Shown in pieces: positions 61,522 through 64,000 of a stretch of DNA of 64,000 nt. Positions within the stretch are counted from its first letter, which is position 1. The number at the start of each line of letters is the position of its first letter. The stretch spans positions 3,720,001 to 3,784,000 of the forward strand of contig NZ_CP106798.1 in NCBI RefSeq assembly GCF_025642155.1, written 5' to 3'. The notes under the pieces were generated by a model. The model saw nothing but the letters and a program-made list of their open reading frames with translations, was not told the DNA's origin and ran no database searches. Source of the stretch: Streptomyces sp. HUAS 15-9 (lineage in GTDB: Bacteria > Actinomycetota > Actinomycetes > Streptomycetales > Streptomycetaceae). The translations under genes were made by a program, and so were the position numbers.

Positions 61522-61835
61522 CCCTGGCCCGACTGGCGACTGCCTATCCGTCCGTACCGCTGGTGATCAGCCAACTGGGCGGCCTGAACTGGATGGACGC
61601 CATCCAGTTGGTCCGAGACACGCCCAGCATGTTCCTGGAGCTGTCCACGGCCAACGTGATCTTCGCTGTTCGTCTGGCCATCCGGGAGATACCGGACCGC
61701 ACCCTGTTCGGCTCGGACGCCCCGTACGGCGACCCGGTACTCGCCCGCACCGCTGTCGAGCGCCTCACTCGCTCCGGTGAGGTACGCGACCGGGTATGGG
61801 GAGGAACAGCAGCCCAGCTTCTCAGGCTCACCTGA
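61522..61835 (+). pseudogene. Amidohydrolase (TIM-barrel metal hydrolase) C-terminal relic
   Basis: About 105 residues: LATAYPSVPLVISQLGGLNWMDAIQLV ... LELSTANVIFAVRLAI ... DRTLFGSDAPYGDPVLARTAVERL, with the FGSDAPYG block carrying the last metal Asp of amidohydrolase-2 enzymes. The N-terminal two thirds are absent upstream. Confidence 0.65.
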
Positions 61836-61999
61836 CCCCGCCGGCGGTTGGGTGCCGTACAGCAGCGAAGTACAGCCCCAGAACCGTGCCAGGTCGTGCG
61901 GGGGACCACGGGGAATGGTGGGGACCAAGTCGTCGACCAGTCAGCTGCCGTAAACCGCTCCGCCACAGGTCAGCCCAGCAAGCGCCCATAGAGAACCCA
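61836..61999. other. Short spacer with GGGGACCA repeats before the tRNA-Gly fragment
   Basis: GGGGACCA occurs at 61901-61908 and 61920-61927 with GGGGAATG between. Possibly arm-type sites of a lost integrase; this is inference. Confidence 0.35.
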
Positions 62000-62046
62000 A
62001 GCTTCCCAAGCTCAGAGCGCGAGTTCGATTCCCATCACCCGCTCCA
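62000..62046 (+). repeat. 3' fragment of tRNA-Gly(CCC), probable old attachment site
   Basis: Begins in the anticodon arm (GCTTCCCAAGCTC, anticodon CCC) and runs through a T-arm with TTCGATT to CACCCGCTCCA, the acceptor 3' strand with U discriminator typical of Streptomyces tRNA-Gly. The 5' half is missing: the sequence before it does not form a D-arm or GCGGGTG acceptor strand. Confidence 0.8.
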
Positions 62047-62051
62047 GCGCA

Positions 62052-62080
62052 AAGCCCCAGGCCAGCAGCCCGGGGCTTCT
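62052..62080 (+). terminator. Terminator after the tRNA-Gly fragment
   Basis: AAGCCCC / GGGGCTT with a 13-base loop then CTTT, five bases after the CCA; the normal arrangement behind a tRNA gene. Confidence 0.65.
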
Positions 62081-62361
62081 TTGCTGTCCAGACCTGCCCA
62101 AGTGTCTCGCGCCCGATGCCCCCTCGCCCGGCTGGTCAGCCGTCGCGTTGCGCTGCTCTCGGACATCCGATCCAGCCCGACCGCCACTTTCCTCTTCCGC
62201 TCAAGATCCGAGTGCTGATACATCAGCGCGGCCCGCTCCGAGAAGTGGCCGGCGCGCGCCGTCGTGAGCGTGGCACTCGGCTGTATCGCATCCTCTGAGG
62301 GGGATGTATCCCAAGGCCCGGCGAGTCATCGGATGCGCCGGGCCGTGGGGGGCGGGCGGCC
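62081..62361. other. Spacer, no gene; minus-strand terminator at 62315-62344
   Basis: GGCCCGGCG (62315-62323) and CGCCGGGCC (62336-62344) form a terminator for the leftward gene ending at 62362. Nothing else is recognised. Confidence 0.55.
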
Positions 62362-64000
62362 TCAGTTGGTGAAGGTGAAGTACTTCCAGGAGCCGTGCGT
62401 GGTCGAGTTCACGGTGTCGCCCGAGGAGTTGTTGATGTAGGACGACCGCACGCGCATCGAGTAGCCGGTCTGGTGCGTGCCGCCCAGTTCCACCACCGAC
62501 TTGCCCGTGGAGTCGAGCTCGAAGTACTGGGACCCCGCCGACCGCCAGGCGCCGTCGTAGTAGATCTGGAACTGCAGCCTCTGCGAGCGGCCGGCATAGG
62601 CCGTCATCGTGGTCGTGAGGAGCGGATTGGTCGTCTTCCGGAAGTAGTACTTGGTGTGCCCGTTGACCGTGGCCGTCTTGTAGTAGCGGCTCAGGCTCAG
62701 CGACACCCTGACCTTCGCGCCCACCCAGCTCTTGGCCGTCTTCGGGGCGGTCCGCGCGTCGCCGGAGAAGTACGCGCTCACCGTGGTGTCGCGCTTCAGG
62801 GTCAAGGTGACCGACAGGTTGCCCTCGCTGTTGACCGTGCCGGTCCTGACCAGGTACTTGCCCTTGCCGTCGCCCGCGGTGTCCGCGTAGAGCGAGAGCG
62901 TCCGGTTCTTGTACGTCGCGCCGAGGTGGGCGGTGAACGTCACGTTACTGGCGTAGGCGTAGACGTTGCCGTTCTTGTTCACCGTCAGGGCCGTGGAGTT
63001 CCGGGAGACCTCGACCGTGCCGGAGCCGGAGGCGGGCGCACGATCGGCGTCGCCGGCATAGGAGACCTTGTACGTGACCTTGCCGCCCGCGGGCGGGATG
63101 TCGGTGAGGGAGAAGGTCCCGTCCGCCTTCACCGTCGCGGTCGGGAGCGCCTTGCCGTTCGGGGACTCCAGGTCCGTCCGGGTGACCGCGACGGTGGTCC
63201 CCGCGGGCAGCCCGAGCGAGTTCGTGACCTTGCCGGAGACGGTCAGCGACTTGGCACGGTCGGCCGTCGCCGGGGCGTTCACCGTGACGGTGGTGACGGC
63301 CTTGCCGGGGTCGGTGACGACGCGCAGGCGGTACTTGTTGGAGAGGCCGCGTGTGACCGCGAAGAGCCGGCTGCTGTCGGGCGCGAAGGCGAGGTCGCCG
63401 TGGTCGAGCAGGGTCTCTTGGGCGACTCCGCCCTGGTAGTCGGTGAAGTTGGCGGTCCGCCTCGGGGCCGTGCTACCCGGCTTGTAGACGGACACATGGG
63501 GGAGGTTGAAGGAGGCGTAGATGTCGGTGCCCACCGCGACGAGGCCGTCCGGCGCGACATCCACCGACCGTTGTTCCCAGTAGCTGCTGGGATACCTGAT
63601 GGTCTCCGACAGGTCTGAGGTCCGAAAGACCTGCTGGAAGGCGACTTTTGGCGTGGCCACCACGAGCTCTGTGCCGTCCGGGGTGAGCGCCAGGTCCTCC
63701 GCGGTGTTGCCGATGGCCGCGTCCTGCCCGCCGAGGAACGCGGTCCGGCTGGCCGTGCCGGACGACACGTCATAGATGCCGAGGGTGAAGTAGTACTGGC
63801 GCGAGCCGGCCGCCAGGGTGTTGGGAGCACCGGGTGCCGAGTCCAGCAGGGGAGCGTCGTTCCACGTTCCGTCGGCCTCCTGGGCGAGCGAAACCTGCGT
63901 CTGCCCGCCGGACAGGTCGAGAGAGCCGATGTTGCCGTGACCGACGCTGCCATAGCCGAACCAAAGTTTGCCGCCCGCGAGCGCCAGGTGCTGCGGATCT
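62362..64000 (-). CDS. Large secreted beta-propeller/Ig-like repeat protein, N-terminus outside window
   Basis: 546 codons visible, open at the right edge. The N-terminal part shows propeller-like blades (HLALAGGKLWFGYG; EDLALTPDGTELVVAT; VDVAPDGLVAVGTD; GDLAFAPDSSRLFAVTRG), as in YVTN-type proteins. Then two Ig-like beta domains (TTVTVNAPATADRAKSLTVSG; TALTVNKNGNVYAYASNVTF) and a beta-rich tail ending HGSWKYFTFTN. Thr/Ser/Gly-rich and low in charge, as expected outside the cell. No enzymatic motif seen. Likely a surface or exported protein of unknown role. Confidence 0.8.
   Translation of the reverse strand, partial: DPQHLALAGGKLWFGYGSVGHGNIGSLDLSGGQTQVSLAQEADGTWNDAPLLDSAPGAPNTLAAGSRQYYFTLGIYDVSSGTASRTAFLGGQDAAIGNTAEDLALTPDGTELVVATPKVAFQQVFRTSDLSETIRYPSSYWEQRSVDVAPDGLVAVGTDIYASFNLPHVSVYKPGSTAPRRTANFTDYQGGVAQETLLDHGDLAFAPDSSRLFAVTRGLSNKYRLRVVTDPGKAVTTVTVNAPATADRAKSLTVSGKVTNSLGLPAGTTVAVTRTDLESPNGKALPTATVKADGTFSLTDIPPAGGKVTYKVSYAGDADRAPASGSGTVEVSRNSTALTVNKNGNVYAYASNVTFTAHLGATYKNRTLSLYADTAGDGKGKYLVRTGTVNSEGNLSVTLTLKRDTTVSAYFSGDARTAPKTAKSWVGAKVRVSLSLSRYYKTATVNGHTKYYFRKTTNPLLTTTMTAYAGRSQRLQFQIYYDGAWRSAGSQYFELDSTGKSVVELGGTHQTGYSMRVRSSYINNSSGDTVNSTTHGSWKYFTFTN

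Overview
The window is high-GC actinobacterial DNA from a Streptomyces chromosome. It carries the alternative principal-type sigma factor HrdD, a GC-rich chromosome core, many GTG starts, a fructose PTS operon in the fruR-fruK-fruA order, and an integrated element with the RepSA/FtsK-type transfer genes typical of actinomycete integrative and conjugative elements (AICEs).

Left core (1-28.8 kb) looks like ordinary, intact chromosome. It holds a penicillin-acylase-family protein (cut by the edge), a K+/H+ antiporter, an MFS exporter, an FmdB zinc-ribbon protein behind a CIRCE-like heat-shock operator, methylthioadenosine phosphorylase, a SAF-domain protein, MscL, an LtrA-like membrane protein, a P1-family self-cleaving peptidase, an L,D-transpeptidase lipoprotein, the fructose operon, and three regulator/exporter or regulator/enzyme pairs (WYL/MFS, MarR/ring-opening dioxygenase, TetR/MFS). 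It also holds hrdD, an acetyltransferase and a secreted M6-like protein. It ends in an intact tRNA-Arg(CCT).

The AICE (28,736-46,804) is bounded by a perfect 45-bp direct repeat of the 3' half of that tRNA. Reading leftwards it has a transfer and replication block: Pra-like protein, FtsK-type TraSA, SpdB/SpdD-like spread proteins, RepSA, Xis, Int. A KorSA-like GntR repressor and a divergent Pif-like Nudix gene share copies of one palindromic operator. A strong nested inverted repeat at 36.9-37.0 kb looks like a single-strand origin or related cis site. Next comes a cargo cassette of visibly lower GC (37.1-42.5 kb). Its four genes are translationally coupled or abutting: an N6-adenine DNA methylase (HsdM), a specificity subunit with a C-terminal extension (HsdS), an ABC/SMC-type ATPase and an HNH nuclease of the Septu PtuA/PtuB kind. 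There is no HsdR motor/nuclease. This is the most interesting system in the window: a candidate methylation-marked ATPase-nuclease defence system. The right end of the element has two more GntR regulators and a chain of small overlapping ORFs.

Right region (46.8-62.3 kb) is an accessory zone with many relics. Intact genes include a PAS-GAF-PP2C phosphatase, a STAS protein, a GAF-ANTAR protein, a quinone-oxidoreductase-like enzyme, a carboxyethylornithine-synthase-like dehydrogenase, a cold-shock protein and a fatty-acid desaturase. Between them lie broken pieces: an IS256-type transposase/DGQHR-motif fragment, a frameshifted GreA-like gene, a helicase-associated nuclease C-terminus, two decayed sister PP2C phosphatases and an amidohydrolase tail. 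A 3' fragment of tRNA-Gly(CCC) at 62.0 kb has no intact partner in the window, so at least one more element has integrated here in the past. The window closes with a large secreted beta-propeller/Ig-like protein that runs off the right edge.
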